Assembly: GCA_016718345.1 (NCBI GenBank)
Contig: JADKDN010000005.1
Location: forward strand, 185,703-249,702
Direction: 5' to 3'
Source: Flavobacterium sp.
GTDB lineage: Bacteria; Bacteroidota; Bacteroidia; Flavobacteriales; Flavobacteriaceae
DNA length: 64,000 nt
Positions 36,815 to 46,796 of the stretch are shown here, in pieces; within the stretch, counting starts at the first letter, position 1, and every line of letters begins with the position of its first letter. The notes below the pieces were generated by a model. The model did not search any database. It saw only the letters and a program-made list of their open reading frames with translations, and was not told the DNA's origin. The translations under genes and the position numbers were made by a program.

Positions 36815-37462
36815 ATGATACAAACAGTAATTTTCGATATGGACGGTGTTATTGTAGACACAGAACCTGTGCACCACTATGCTTATTTTCAACATTTTGA
36901 CGAATTAAATATTACGGTAACAGAAGAGATGTTTACTTCCTACATGGGGAATTCTACCCGAAATACATTTCAGAAATTGAAGGAAACCTTCGATTTGGAA
37001 CATGATGTCGAAGATTTAATTCTGAGAAAACGTACTTTGTTTAATGATGCTTTTGACAAAAAAGAAGATTTGTTTTTGTTGGATGGTGTAGAGAATTTAA
37101 TCAAAGAGTTACATCAAAATGGGATGCAATTGATAGTAGCTTCGTCCGCATCAAAAGTTACTATTGATAGAGTTTTTACTCGTTTTGGATTACATTCCTA
37201 TTTTTCACATATCGTTAGTGGAGAGGATTTTCCCCACTCTACACCACATCCCGCTATTGTTGAACATGCTGTTTTTTTATCTCAAACTCCAAAGGAAGCT
37301 TGTGTTGTAATTGAAGACAGCACCAATGGGATTATAGCCTCTAAAGCCGCTGGAATATATTGTATTGGGTATGATAGCGAAAATTCAAAAATGCAGGATT
37401 TATCTTTGGCAGATAGTGTTATTCGCCGTTTTGATGATAGTATCAGAAAATCAGAAACTTAA
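36815..37462 (+). CDS. HAD-superfamily hydrolase (beta-phosphoglucomutase-like)
   Basis: 215 residues. Motif I VIFDMDGVIVDTEPVHH (nucleophile and acid/base Asp), motif II IVASSASKVTI (Ser), motif III Lys region near PHPAIVEHA, and motif IV VVIEDSTNGIIASKAAGI (Glu-Asp). The cap of about 60 residues after motif I is subfamily IA type. These enzymes act on sugar phosphates or similar small phospho-compounds; the specific substrate is open. Its 3' end runs into a GC-rich patch and a strong terminator. Confidence 0.85.
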   Translation: MIQTVIFDMDGVIVDTEPVHHYAYFQHFDELNITVTEEMFTSYMGNSTRNTFQKLKETFDLEHDVEDLILRKRTLFNDAFDKKEDLFLLDGVENLIKELHQNGMQLIVASSASKVTIDRVFTRFGLHSYFSHIVSGEDFPHSTPHPAIVEHAVFLSQTPKEACVVIEDSTNGIIASKAAGIYCIGYDSENSKMQDLSLADSVIRRFDDSIRKSET

Positions 37463-37490
37463 AAAAGCCAGAATCCGGCGAAGGTTTAAA

Positions 37491-37550
37491 TCCCCCTCTC
37501 CTCCCCTAACTTGCGGGGGGCCCCCTGGGGGGTCCCGTGGTGTTGTTCGG
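37491..37550. other. GC-rich low-complexity patch
   Basis: About 60 bases dominated by runs of C then G (for example GGGGGGCCCCCTGGGGGG), in a genome that otherwise is strongly AT-rich. It can fold on itself in several ways (CCCC...GGGG). No coding pattern was seen. It lies between the HAD gene and its terminator. Confidence 0.75.
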
Positions 37551-37555
37551 GGTAG

Positions 37556-37578
37556 AAAAAAACCGGTGGGGTTTTTTT
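37556..37578. terminator. Bidirectional terminator between convergent genes
   Basis: AAAAAAACC, loop GGTGG, GGTTTTTTT: a perfect 9-bp stem, A-run and T-run on either side, between the HAD gene and the photolyase gene. Confidence 0.8.
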
Positions 37579-37602
37579 GTGTCAAATAAACCATTTTTTA
37601 AT

Positions 37603-38888
37603 TTATCCAACAGCTTCTTTATAAATCTGTAAACAACGTTCACGAGCAAATTTGTGGTCTACTATTGGCTCTGGATACTCGAACGATGATAATTCAGGAA
37701 TCCACTTTTTGATGTATTTAAGGTCTTTGTCAAATTTCTTAATCTGTTCTGTTGGATTAAAAATTCTAAAATAGGGTGCTGCATCAACGCCACTACCCGC
37801 TGCCCATTGCCAATTGCCAACATTACTGGCTTGTTCATAATCTAATAATTTTGTGGCAAAATAGGCTTCGCCCCAACGCCAATCAATAAGTAGGTGTTTG
37901 CATAAAAAACTAGCTACAATCATTCGAACCCGATTATGCATGTGTCCAGTGGTATTCAATTCACGCATTCCAGCATCGACAAATGGGTAGCCCGTTTTAC
38001 CTTCGCACCATTTTTGAAATCGTCTTCATTGTTGTTCCAGTGTATTGCGTCGTATTTTGATTTGAAACCGCCGTTAACAGTATGTGGAAAGTGCCATAAA
38101 ATTTGCATGAAAAACTCCCGCCAAATAAGTTCTTTCAGGAAAGTCTCATTGTTACTTTCAAGTGCTTTGATTACCATTTTTCTGATGGAAACTACGCCAA
38201 ATCGAAGGTAAATTCCTAGATAGGAGGTTTTATTTAAGGCTGGAAAATTTCTAGTAGCTTCATAATTATCAATTAAATGCGTTGAAATATCATAAGGCGT
38301 AACTTTAATTGATGAGGTTGTAAACCCGATATCAGACAAAGAAAGAAATGGATAAGAATGGGAAGCGATTTTATCTAAAAAATCTTCAGAATTGTAATTG
38401 ACAAGTTGGATTTTTTTTAAATTTTCTTTCCATTTATTAGAGTAAGGCGTATACACTACATACGGAGTTCCGTCGTCTTTTAGCACATCGTTTTTTTCAA
38501 AAATTACTTGATCTTTACTGGTTTTAAATTCAATAGCGTGCTCTTTAAAAAGATGAAATAATTCTAAATCTCGTTTTCTGGCATACGGTTCATAATCGCG
38601 ATTGGTGTAAACACAAGTTATATTATTTTCAGAAATTAATTTTCGGTAAACATCTAGTGGTTTTCCATGAAAAACAGCAAGTGATTTTCCGATTTTTTGC
38701 AATTCCAACTGTAATTTTTCCAATTGTTGGTGGATAAAAGTGACACGTGCATCGTCTTTTTGAAGCTGCGAAAGTATAGCATCATCAAAAATAAAAATGG
38801 GTAAAACCTCCTCTCCACTATTCAAGGCATGAAACAAGCCAACATTATCTTCTAATCGTAAATCGCGTCGAAACCAGAATACAGTCAT
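37603..38888 (-). CDS. phr: Deoxyribodipyrimidine photolyase (one-base frameshift near 38017)
   Basis: A light-driven CPD repair enzyme of the cryptochrome/photolyase family. The N-terminal Rossmann domain has [20 protein letters not shown]. The FAD-binding region shows [33 protein letters not shown], then after the frame change [54 protein letters not shown] and the Asn loop. At minus-strand GATTTCAAAAATGGTGC (about 38010-38026) one further A gives [20 protein letters not shown]. Length with repair is 428 residues, typical of class I photolyases in this group. Followed upstream by SDR and SRPBCC genes on the same strand, a common light-stress operon in Flavobacteria. Confidence 0.93.
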
Positions 38889-38909
38889 AAACTTTAAATT
38901 GTTTCTTTT

Positions 38910-39608
38910 TTATCCATTTACTAATAAGGTCGACATTCCACCATCAACATGAAAGACTTGACCCGAAATCCAATTGCTTTTATCACTTAAAAGGAAACCT
39001 GCCATTTGCGCTATATCCTCCGAAGTTCCTACTTTTTTCATAGGATTTCTTGAAGCTGATTTTTCTTTTTTCTCATCCGAATTTAGGAATTTGCTAGCCA
39101 ATGGCGTATCTGTCAATGACGGCGCTACTACATTAACTCTGATTTTTGGTGCATATTCTGCTGCCAATGCTTTTGCAAAGCCTTCGATAGCACCTTTTGC
39201 TGCTGATACACTAGTATGAAAAGGCATTCCCATAGAAGCTGCTACACTACTAAATAAAACAATACTCGATTGATTGGATGCGGATAATTGTGGAATAATA
39301 GATTGAATTACCTTTACCATACTAAAGAAGTTGATTTGCATGTCGCTTTCAAAAGTTTCTATTTTCAACCCTTTAAAAGGTCGTAAATTAATACTTCCTG
39401 GACAATATACTAAACCGTCTATAACGCTAGGTAAAAGAGATGTGTCTAATGAATCTGTTGAGGCGTTGAATGGGATATGGGTAACATTCAAATTTTCAAG
39501 ACCTTCCGCTGTTCTTGAAGCGATGTAAATAGTATTTGCATTAACTAATTCTTTTGCTATTGCTAATCCAATGCCGTAGGAACCACCAATTAATAGTATG
39601 TTTTTCAT
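38910..39608 (-). CDS. Atypical short-chain dehydrogenase/reductase
   Basis: 232 residues. NAD(P) motif LLIGGSYGIGLAIAKEL (GGSxGIG), GLVYCPGSINL (in place of NNAG), SSIVLFSSVAASMGMPFHT (catalytic-type Ser) and NVVAPSLTDTPLA (PG motif region). At the place of YxxxK the sequence is TSVSAAKGAIEG, so Lys is kept but Tyr is replaced by Val. This may alter or remove classic dehydrogenase activity. It sits between a photolyase and an SRPBCC protein; gaps are 21 and 10 bases, so one operon is likely. Confidence 0.82.
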   Translation of the reverse strand: MKNILLIGGSYGIGLAIAKELVNANTIYIASRTAEGLENLNVTHIPFNASTDSLDTSLLPSVIDGLVYCPGSINLRPFKGLKIETFESDMQINFFSMVKVIQSIIPQLSASNQSSIVLFSSVAASMGMPFHTSVSAAKGAIEGFAKALAAEYAPKIRVNVVAPSLTDTPLASKFLNSDEKKEKSASRNPMKKVGTSEDIAQMAGFLLSDKSNWISGQVFHVDGGMSTLLVNG

Positions 39609-39618
39609 GCTTTTTTAC

Positions 39619-40079
39619 TTAATATTCTCCAAATAATTCGATTAATTTTTTCTTCTGTAATCAAAGATTTCATCCAATTTTGGTTTTACTAAAAACGGAT
39701 GAACGAGTTGTCCTAAAATCCCCAAAGGCACTTTATAATCTATTATGTCTTCCATTTCAACTCCTCCGGGAATTTCTTTTAAAAAATGTTTGTGATGCCA
39801 AAGTGAATACGGACCAAAACGTTGTTCATCAACAAAATACTTTTTATCTTGAACATGCGTGATTTCGGTAACCCATTTTGTTCTAATTCCAAAAAGAGGC
39901 GTTACAATGTATTGGATTATTTGCCCAGGAAACATAGGTCTGTCTGCACCTGATTCTATTATAAATCCCATGTACTCTGGAGTTATTGTTTTTAAGTTTT
40001 TAGGATTAGACAGGAAATCCCATGCTTCATCAATGGTAATGAGTAAATTTTGCTTGCTATGCTTAGTGTATATTTTCAT
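39619..40079 (-). CDS. SRPBCC (START-like) family protein (one-base frameshift near 39651)
   Basis: About 153 residues with a START/Bet v 1-like lipid-binding fold: AWDFLSNPKNLKTITPEYMG, IQYIVTPLFGIRTKWVTEIT, QRFGPYSLWHHKHFLKEIPG and GVEMEDIIDYKVPLG. I start at the ATG of MKIYTKHSKQN (40079); upstream in-frame sequence is low-complexity. The visible frame ends FDYRRKN at 39642. One more A in the minus-strand run AGAAGAAAAAATTAATC gives FDYRRKKLIELFGEY and a stop at 39619-39621, the usual C-terminus. It heads the photolyase operon and may handle a hydrophobic ligand in the light response. Confidence 0.8.
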
Positions 40080-40195
40080 ATTGAAATTTTTTTGTAAAAG
40101 TACAAAAAAATTTTGTTTAATTAAATTAAAAAAAAAGTAAACAAAATCAATATTCAAATTAAGTAATAATTAACAGTTAGAAAATAATGAATTTG

Positions 40196-40203
40196 TAATT
40201 TTG
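40196..40203 (+). promoter_or_regulatory. -7 box ahead of the DUF2911 gene
   Basis: TAATTTTG matches TAnnTTTG exactly, 20 bases before the ATG at 40224. Confidence 0.45.
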
Positions 40204-40223
40204 AATAAACTAAATTTAAAATT

Positions 40224-41068
40224 ATGAGAAAAATAATCTATCTCTTAGCAATGATGATTGCAAACTATGCTATTGAAGCACAAGTAAAAACCCCACAACA
40301 AAGTCCAAATCAACATTAGATCAGGTAGTAGGACTGACAGAAGTATCCATTGAATACTCTAGACCAAGTGTCAAAGGAAGACGAATTTTTGGCGATTTGG
40401 TACCCTTTGGCAAAATGTGGAGAACGGGAGCCAATGCCAATTCTACAATAACATTTAGTGAAGATGTAGTTATTGATGGCAAAACATTAAAGAAAGGGAA
40501 GTATGCATTATTTACCATACCAAGAGTTGAAAATTGGGATGTAATTTTCTACAGTACTACTGATAATTGGGGAACACCAGACACTTGGGATGAATCAAAA
40601 GTGGCACTAAAAACAACCGTAACCCCTGAAATTTTAAATAGAAATGTAGAAAGTTTCACTATCGCAATTAATAATTTAGACAATAATTTTGCTCATTTAG
40701 AATTGTCTTGGGAAAAAACACTAGTGGCAGTGAAATTTGAAGTTCCTACTCAAAAAACGGCAATTGCTAGTATTGAAAAAGCTTTGGCAGGACCAACAGC
40801 TGGAGATTATTTTTCTTCTGCTCAATATTTTTATCAATCCAATGGTGATTTGACAAAAGCATTAGAGTATATCAACAAAGCTCTTGAGTTAAATAAAGAT
40901 AAGCCGTTTTGGTATACCAGACAAAAATCATTAATCCAAGCTAAACTAGGAGATAAAAAAGGAGCTATTGAAACTGCAAAACAATCTTTGGAAGCGGCAA
41001 CATTAGCAAAAAATGAGGATTATGCAAAAATGAACAGAGACAGTATCACTGAATGGAGTAAAAAATAA
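40224..41068 (+). CDS. DUF2911 domain protein, secreted (one-base frameshift near 40306)
   Basis: Signal peptide MRKIIYLLAMMIANYAIEAQ. The DUF2911 domain follows: QVVGLTEVSIEYSRPSVKGR, RIFGDLVPFGKMWRTGANAN, then STITFSEDVVIDGKTLKKGK and YALFTIPRVENWDVIFYS. The C-terminal ~80 residues are helical (TPR-like, ALEYINKALELNKDKPFWYT). The N-terminal piece and the body are in different frames. At AGTCCAAATCAAC (about 40300-40312) one more A gives SPKSTLDQVVGL, for 281 residues. Function of DUF2911 is unknown; it is abundant in Bacteroidota and periplasmic. Confidence 0.88.
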
Positions 41069-41088
41069 ATAGTTTTTAGTAGAGTAAG

Positions 41089-41117
41089 AAATCCCAATTT
41101 AATCGTTGGGATTTTTT
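41089..41117. terminator. Terminator between convergent genes
   Basis: AAATCCCAA, loop TTTAATCG, TTGGGATTTTTTTTA: a 9-bp stem with a long T-run, stopping the DUF2911 gene and lying against the end of the symporter gene. Confidence 0.8.
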
Positions 41118-42811
41118 TTATTCGGTGATTTCAGATTTATTCTTAACCATCATTTGTATTGCAATAGAAAGCACAATGGTCAACATGGCTCCAATGAAAT
41201 TAAGCCATAAAAAGCTTACCTTGCCTAAATAATAGATGTAAAAGATTAACAATTGGCTGATTACGGCTCCCCAAAAAATAGCTTTTGCTTTAACAAATTT
41301 GATGTAAAAACCAACCAGAAAAATTCCCAAAACGGTACCGTAAACTATAGAGCCTACTATGTTTACTAATTGAATTAAGTTTTCAAATAGAGTACCGATA
41401 CATGCAAAGAGAATGGCTATTAATCCCCAAAGAATGGTAAAAAATTTAGTAGCACTCACAAAATGTTTTTCTGATTTTGTTTCTTTTAAATTGCGTTTAT
41501 AAATATCAATTGCTGTTGTTGATGCCAAAGCACTTATTCCAGATGCAGTAGAAGACATCGCTGCAGAAAGAATCACTGCGAGAAGTAATCCAATAAGGCC
41601 TTTTGGGAGATAGTGCAGAATGAAATGGATGAAAACATAATCTTTATCATTCGTTTCCGATTTGCTGTCTGCTTTTAGAATAACTTCTCGGGCTTCATCT
41701 CTCAAATCGTTTTCTTTACTGGAAAGTGCAACCAACTCTTTTCTCAAAATTGGATTGTCATAATTTTGATTCAAATGGTCTATGTAAAGTAGATTGATTT
41801 CTTTTTTATCTTCGGATAATTTACTGAGTTTTTGTTCTAAAACATCGTATTCTTTCTTGTAAATAGAATGTTCAACAATAGTCTTATTGTTTGGATTGAA
41901 ATTTAAAGGAACAGGATTGAATTGAAAAAATACAAAAACCATTACACCAATTAGCAGAATAAAAAACTGCATCGGTACTTTAAGAAATCCGTTCATAATA
42001 AGTCCCATTTGACTTTCTTTGATTGATTTTCCTGATAAATAACGTCCAACTTGTGATTGGTCAGTTCCAAAATAGGAAAGCGCTAAGAAGAATCCTCCTG
42101 TAATTCCACTCCAAAAAGTATAACGTGTTTCTGGATCAATCGAAAAATCAACAATATCCATTTTATGATTGGCACCAGCAATGTGCATCGCATTGCTGAA
42201 AGTCATATCGTTGGGCAGTAAGTGTAAAATCAGAAAAAAAGTAATAAACATACCTGTCATAATCACAAACATTTGTTGTTTTTGGGTTACATTCACCGCT
42301 TTTGTTCCGCCCGAGAAAGTGTAGATGATTACCAAAACTCCTATAGCAATATTTAACAGCGTAAGATTCCAACCGAGTAAGGCTGATAATATAATGGCTG
42401 GAGCATAAATTGTTAGGCCTGTTCCCAATCCGCGTTGTACTAAAAATAGAATAGCAGCTAGTGAACGTGTTTTTAAATCAAATCGTTGTTCTAAATATTC
42501 GTAAGCGGTGTACACTTTTAATTTGTGATACATAGGAATAAACGTCACACAAATCACCACCATAGCAATAGGTAAACCAAAATAGAATTGAACAAAACCC
42601 ATTCCGTCATGATAGGCTTCACTGGTGTGGAGAGAAAAGTAATCGCACTTGCTTGGGTTGCCATAACCGACAATCCAACCACATGCCATGGTGTTTCGTT
42701 GTTTCCCAGAATATAATCTTCTACGTTCTTACTGCCTTTAGTTTTCCAAACTCCATAGAAAACGATGAAGAGTAAGGTAACAGAAAGTACTATCCAATCA
42801 AGTTGCTGCAT
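41118..42811 (-). CDS. Sodium:solute symporter family protein (one-base frameshift near 42640)
   Basis: A membrane protein of the SSS family, about 564 residues with repair, 13-14 helices. N-terminal part: DWIVLSVTLLFIVFYGVWKT, GLSVMATQASAITFLSTP. Body: GFVQFYFGLPIAMVVICVTF, AYEYLEQRFDLKTRSLAAIL, FSGGTKAVNVTQKQQMFVIM and ALSYFGTDQSQVGRYLSGKS. At minus-strand CACACCAGTGAAGCC (about 42625-42640) one more G gives TPGEAYHDGMGFVQF. A long hydrophilic loop (about 280-340) is unusual compared with short SSS members. The gene starts one base after a 34-residue membrane peptide gene and follows a large PIG-L deacetylase gene, suggesting uptake of a sugar or its deacetylation product. Substrate unknown. 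Confidence 0.88.
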
Positions 42812-42812
42812 A

Positions 42813-42917
42813 CTATGAAAAAATTAGCATGATGACACAAAAAATCAGGATGTAAATGACATTGGCAACTAAAACCCATGTATAACTTTTTTTCCAAGAA
42901 GACGTTTTGTTTGTCAT
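42813..42917 (-). CDS. 34-residue single-span membrane protein upstream of the symporter
   Basis: MTNKTSSWKKSYTWVLVANV, then IYILIFCVIMLIFS: a short basic N-terminus followed by one membrane helix to the end. The stop is one base before the symporter ATG and the start is 9 bases after the PIG-L stop, so translation is probably coupled. The pattern resembles DUF4212-type or other mini-subunits placed ahead of sodium:solute symporters, but it is shorter than those. A role in symporter assembly is inferred from position. Confidence 0.6.
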   Translation of the reverse strand: MTNKTSSWKKSYTWVLVANVIYILIFCVIMLIFS

Positions 42918-42926
42918 GTTTAGGTT

Positions 42927-45425
42927 TTATTGAATTGAAATCAAGTTAGCCATTAATCGAAAAGCACCTGAAACTCCTTCGGGTAATTCTCTGAAAAAAC
43001 TTAAACTAGTGTAAATGTAGTTTCCTTTTCCGTATTTGGCTACCAATAGCTCCTTTTTTTGTAGATTCTCCTTTGTCATTTGAAGCTAAAATGGGAGTGA
43101 AAGCTTTGTCCCATTCATTTGGATAATACAAACCTTGTTCCTGTTTCCATCCTTCAAAATCTTTCGCTGTAATTCTATTAGGGTAATTTAAAATAGGATG
43201 ATTGGGCTCTAAAAATGTTATTTCGGCATTTTCATTGGTTACCCTATCACGAGATAGTTTTAACGAAAATGGAGCAATCTCATTGGTAACCAAATCCCCA
43301 GTTGTGTTGTATTGAACAATCATTGCATGGCCTTCTTTTACAAAATCAAATAAAATAGATTGTTTGAAAGCTAAGGTTTTTATAGTATTGTAAGCTCGAA
43401 TACCAGTAATTACAACTTGAAATGGCTTCAGCTTTTCTGGGCTAATAGTTTCAGGACTAATAATAGAAACATCATACCCCATTTCAAGTAAGCTTTTTGG
43501 TACTTCATCGCCCGCTCCCATAATGTAGGCTATTTTTTGATTTCCAGTTTTAAGGTCTAATTTGATACATTTTGCTTCAGAAGGTTTAAGTACTTGTTGT
43601 CTCGCTATGTGCTCGTATTGAATGTTGAATTGTTCTTTATCATAAATTTTACTATCAACAGTAATACTACATTTTACCGTTGCTTCTTCAGCATTTTTTG
43701 GAGCAGTTATTTGAAATAGACTGTTTTATCTTCTCCTTTTTGTCGAATGAAAAAGGAATACTTTTAGGAGATATTTCCCAAGTATCAGGTAAATTTAATT
43801 GAATAGTGCCATTTATTTTGTCTTTACCAGCTTTAATTAAAACACCAACGGTCCTTGTTTTCTCTTTACTAAAAATAATGACTTTATTCAAAATTGAACT
43901 AGTAACAATCGGAACGATGTCAAACGGACTGTAAGTTTCGCCTTTTACATCATCATTCTTTTTATACACTACTGTTTTTTCAAAAGGAATAGCAATGCCA
44001 TCAATCACGATAGTAAATGTTACTTTTATGTCCCGAATGATATCTGGTAAACCTATTTTTGTTTGGTCGCTAACTTGATACATCCCTAAAGTTTGTTGCT
44101 TCATTAACCAGTAAGGTTCTGTATAAGTACTGTTTTCTGGAAGTGTAAGTTCAAAAGTTAGATTTTGCGGAATATTATTTTTTTAAATCAATGACTTGAA
44201 AAGGGCTGATTGTATTTGTGGTTGGAAACGAATTTACAGCAGCTAATTGCATCTGAATATTACTTCGATTGATGATTTCACATTTAACTTTTATTTCGCT
44301 TCCTGGAGTTGCCTCCGATTCATTTGCTACAGCTTCTAAGTATAACCCAGAACAAGCTGCAATACATTTTTTAATATCTTCTGTTTTAATAGATTTCCAA
44401 TGTGTTTCCTCTAAATTTTGAATCATTAAATGGGCTTTAACCAAATCAGAAATGCTTGTGGCTGGATTTTTGAAGTCGAAATTTTTCTCCACTTTTGCTA
44501 ACAAATCGCCAATTGCTTTACCGCCCTTAATACGGTTCCAAGAAGTGTCAATCCCTTCAAAAAGATTTGTTTTATCTGTTATCGGGTTTCCTTTAATGAA
44601 TTCTAAATATTCTAATTCTTCACCACGAGTTCCAGTGGTTCCAAATCCCTGAGATTGATGTTTACTTCTACTTAAAGCCGCAATTTCCTGATTCGATTTT
44701 CCTAAAGAAGGGTAATAAACTCCAATTTGAAGTGGGATAAGATTTGATTTATCTGCTTTATCAAAATTTTCTTTACCCCCATAAAACCACCATGAAGTGT
44801 TATAAAACACTCGTTTGGGTTGCCAAGTTTGTACTAGACTCAATTGATTTGGAAAAATAGAGGCATCGTTTGCTTTATCAAAAGCTTCAAGACTTAATTG
44901 TGCTGAAGCAGTATGATGACCATGAGTGGTGCCTGGTGTTCGGGCATCAAATCTGTTGATAATAACATCAGGTTGAAATTTACGGATAATGTAAATGACG
45001 TCGCTAAACACTTTCTGTTTGTCCCAAATTTCAAGTGTTTCTTCAGGATTTTTTGAGTACCCAAAATCATTTGCTGTTGAAAAAAATTGCTCACCACCGT
45101 CTATTTTTCTAGCTTCAATAAGTTCCTGAGTTCGTATTACGCCTAGAAATTCTCTTAATTCTGGACCTATTAAATTTTGTCCTCCATCGCCACGAGTCAA
45201 TGATAAATAAGCGGTTCTTGCTTTTTTTTCATTAGAAAAATAAGAAATCAATCTCGTATTTTCATCATCGGGATGAGCAGCGATGTAAAGTACTGAGCCA
45301 AGGAAGTTAAGTTTTTGAATTTGATTATAAATTTCAACAGCATTCGGCTTTTGTGGCTGTTGGGCAAATACTATTTGAAAAGAAAAAAAACAGAGTACAA
45401 TTGAAATAAAAGAAAGCTTTTGCAT
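42927..45425 (-). CDS. Large PIG-L (LmbE) family deacetylase (three or more suspected frameshifts)
   Basis: A secreted zinc-dependent N-acetyl-sugar deacetylase, about 832 residues. Signal peptide MQKLSFISIVLCFFSFQIVFAQQ. Zinc motif VLYIAAHPDDENTRLISYFS (AHPDD), TRGDGGQNLIGPE, LIEARKIDGGEQFF, and GTTHGHHTASAQLSLEAF (catalytic His). The middle contains beta domains. The C-terminal third (YIMGAGDEV-like start, VVITGIRAYNTIKTLAFKQS, AMIVQYNTTGDLV) resembles a glutamine-amidotransferase-like or ThuA fold. Frame breaks lie at about 44175 (A-run), about 43730 (A-run) and about 43050 (GGAGCTATTGG). Total 2499 nt equals 833 codons. It is followed by the mini-membrane gene and symporter in one operon. 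Confidence 0.82.
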
Positions 45426-45534
45426 TGAAATGTTGTATTGGCAATAGCTTCAAATATAGTGATTAAACAAAAGAGGTACTTTAATTTAAAGGGATTTTAA
45501 CATTATTACTTTTAGAAACAAAAATAGTAACATT

Positions 45535-45915
45535 TTATTCTGTTGAAACAGTTGTGGTTTTTATTCTTCCGTTTGAGGTATAAGGATATTTTTTTCTGTG
45601 AATACCGATAAACTGACTTGGATTATCATCATCGTAATCCGTAATTAAAACGTTTAGCATTTTGTATACAGAATATCCTCCGTAGTCGTAGGGAATTTCT
45701 TCAGCTGTTGTCCATTCGCCATCCACTTTAAAGTGAAATAACTTTTCTCTTGTGTCAAAGTAGGCTTCAATGTTGGGATAGTAATAATAACGTAAGGCAC
45801 ATTGTGTAACAGGATCTACTAGTGGTAGTGAATTCATGCCTCTTTTTGCTTGAGCAAAGGTTGGTTGTAAATTAATTAAAACCATCAACGTTGCAATTAG
45901 GAATATTCTTTTCAT
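45535..45915 (-). CDS. Secreted hypothetical protein
   Basis: 126 residues with a signal peptide (MKRIFLIATLMVLINLQPTFAQ). Mature part: CALRYYYYPNIEAYFDTREK, LFHFKVDGEWTTAEEIPYDY, GGYSVYKMLNVLITDYDDDN and GIHRKKYPYTS. Tyr-rich and acidic, likely periplasmic; no family is recognised beyond similar small flavobacterial proteins. The gap 45916-46211 contains no gene. Confidence 0.7.
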   Translation of the reverse strand: MKRIFLIATLMVLINLQPTFAQAKRGMNSLPLVDPVTQCALRYYYYPNIEAYFDTREKLFHFKVDGEWTTAEEIPYDYGGYSVYKMLNVLITDYDDDNPSQFIGIHRKKYPYTSNGRIKTTTVSTE

Positions 45916-46211
45916 GATTTCTATGTTTTACTTCAAAAAAATTAATCGCTTTTTTCTGAATATGAAACAACACTACAAATTTAAATACTTTTTCAAAACA
46001 TACCGATTAAATGTTAATTTGTTCGATAAAATACGTTTTTTATATAAAAATGTCTAAATTTACTTACTTTAATAAGATTGCTATTGTAGTAACATTGGCA
46101 TGCACGAAAATTCGGTACATTTAATAAATAAAATACTACACCAAAATTAGAAAATGTAAATGGCACAGAAGTCTTGTCAAAAAATGTTTACAACATAGTT
46201 ATTAACAATTA

Positions 46212-46796
46212 TTAGGCAATGTTTTGAAGATACTGAAATACTTTATCAATGGGTAATCCCATAACGTTAGGGTAGGAGCCTTCAATTTTTGCCACACCAA
46301 CAAATCCTATCCATTCTTGAATACCATAACTTCCTGCTTTGTCAAATGGGCGATAATGATCTAAGTAATATTTTATTTGTTCGTCGCTAATGGGATGAAA
46401 AGTAACTAGTGTAGTTTCAGAAATTACATTAGTTGTGTTTGTAGTTTTAAAACAAACTGAGGTAATTACTTTGTGCGTTTTGTTGGATAAAGATTGCAGC
46501 ATCAAAAAGGCATCTTCGTAATCTTTAGGCTTTCCTAAGGCTTTATTTTCATGCCAAACAATCGTGTCACTAGTAATAAGAATTTCGTTGTTTTTTAATT
46601 CACCCTCAAAGGCATCACTTTTTAAAACAGCAAGATAATTGGTAATATCTTCTTCAATGAGATTTGGCGGATAGACTTCTTCTGTTTCTTTCAATCGGAT
46701 TTCAAAATCTAAATCTAAATCTCTAAAAAATTGTTGTCTTCTGGGTGAGCCTGAAGCCAAAATAATCTTGTAATTTTTAAGTTGTTCTCTAAGCAT
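46212..46796 (-). CDS. maf: Maf family nucleotide pyrophosphatase
   Basis: 194 residues. The signature reads IILASGSPRRQQFFRDLDLD (S-x-S-P-R-R), then VYPPNLIEEDITNYLAVLKS, ILITSDTIVWHENKALGKPK (catalytic Asp/Thr) and DKAGSYGIQEWIGF. Maf enzymes hydrolyse non-canonical or modified nucleoside triphosphates such as dTTP, UTP and m5UTP. I start at the ATG of MLREQLKNYK (46796); an earlier in-frame start would lie deeper in the preceding gene. Its start overlaps the end of the UbiA gene by eight bases, so the two are translationally coupled. Confidence 0.9.
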   Translation of the reverse strand: MLREQLKNYKIILASGSPRRQQFFRDLDLDFEIRLKETEEVYPPNLIEEDITNYLAVLKSDAFEGELKNNEILITSDTIVWHENKALGKPKDYEDAFLMLQSLSNKTHKVITSVCFKTTNTTNVISETTLVTFHPISDEQIKYYLDHYRPFDKAGSYGIQEWIGFVGVAKIEGSYPNVMGLPIDKVFQYLQNIA

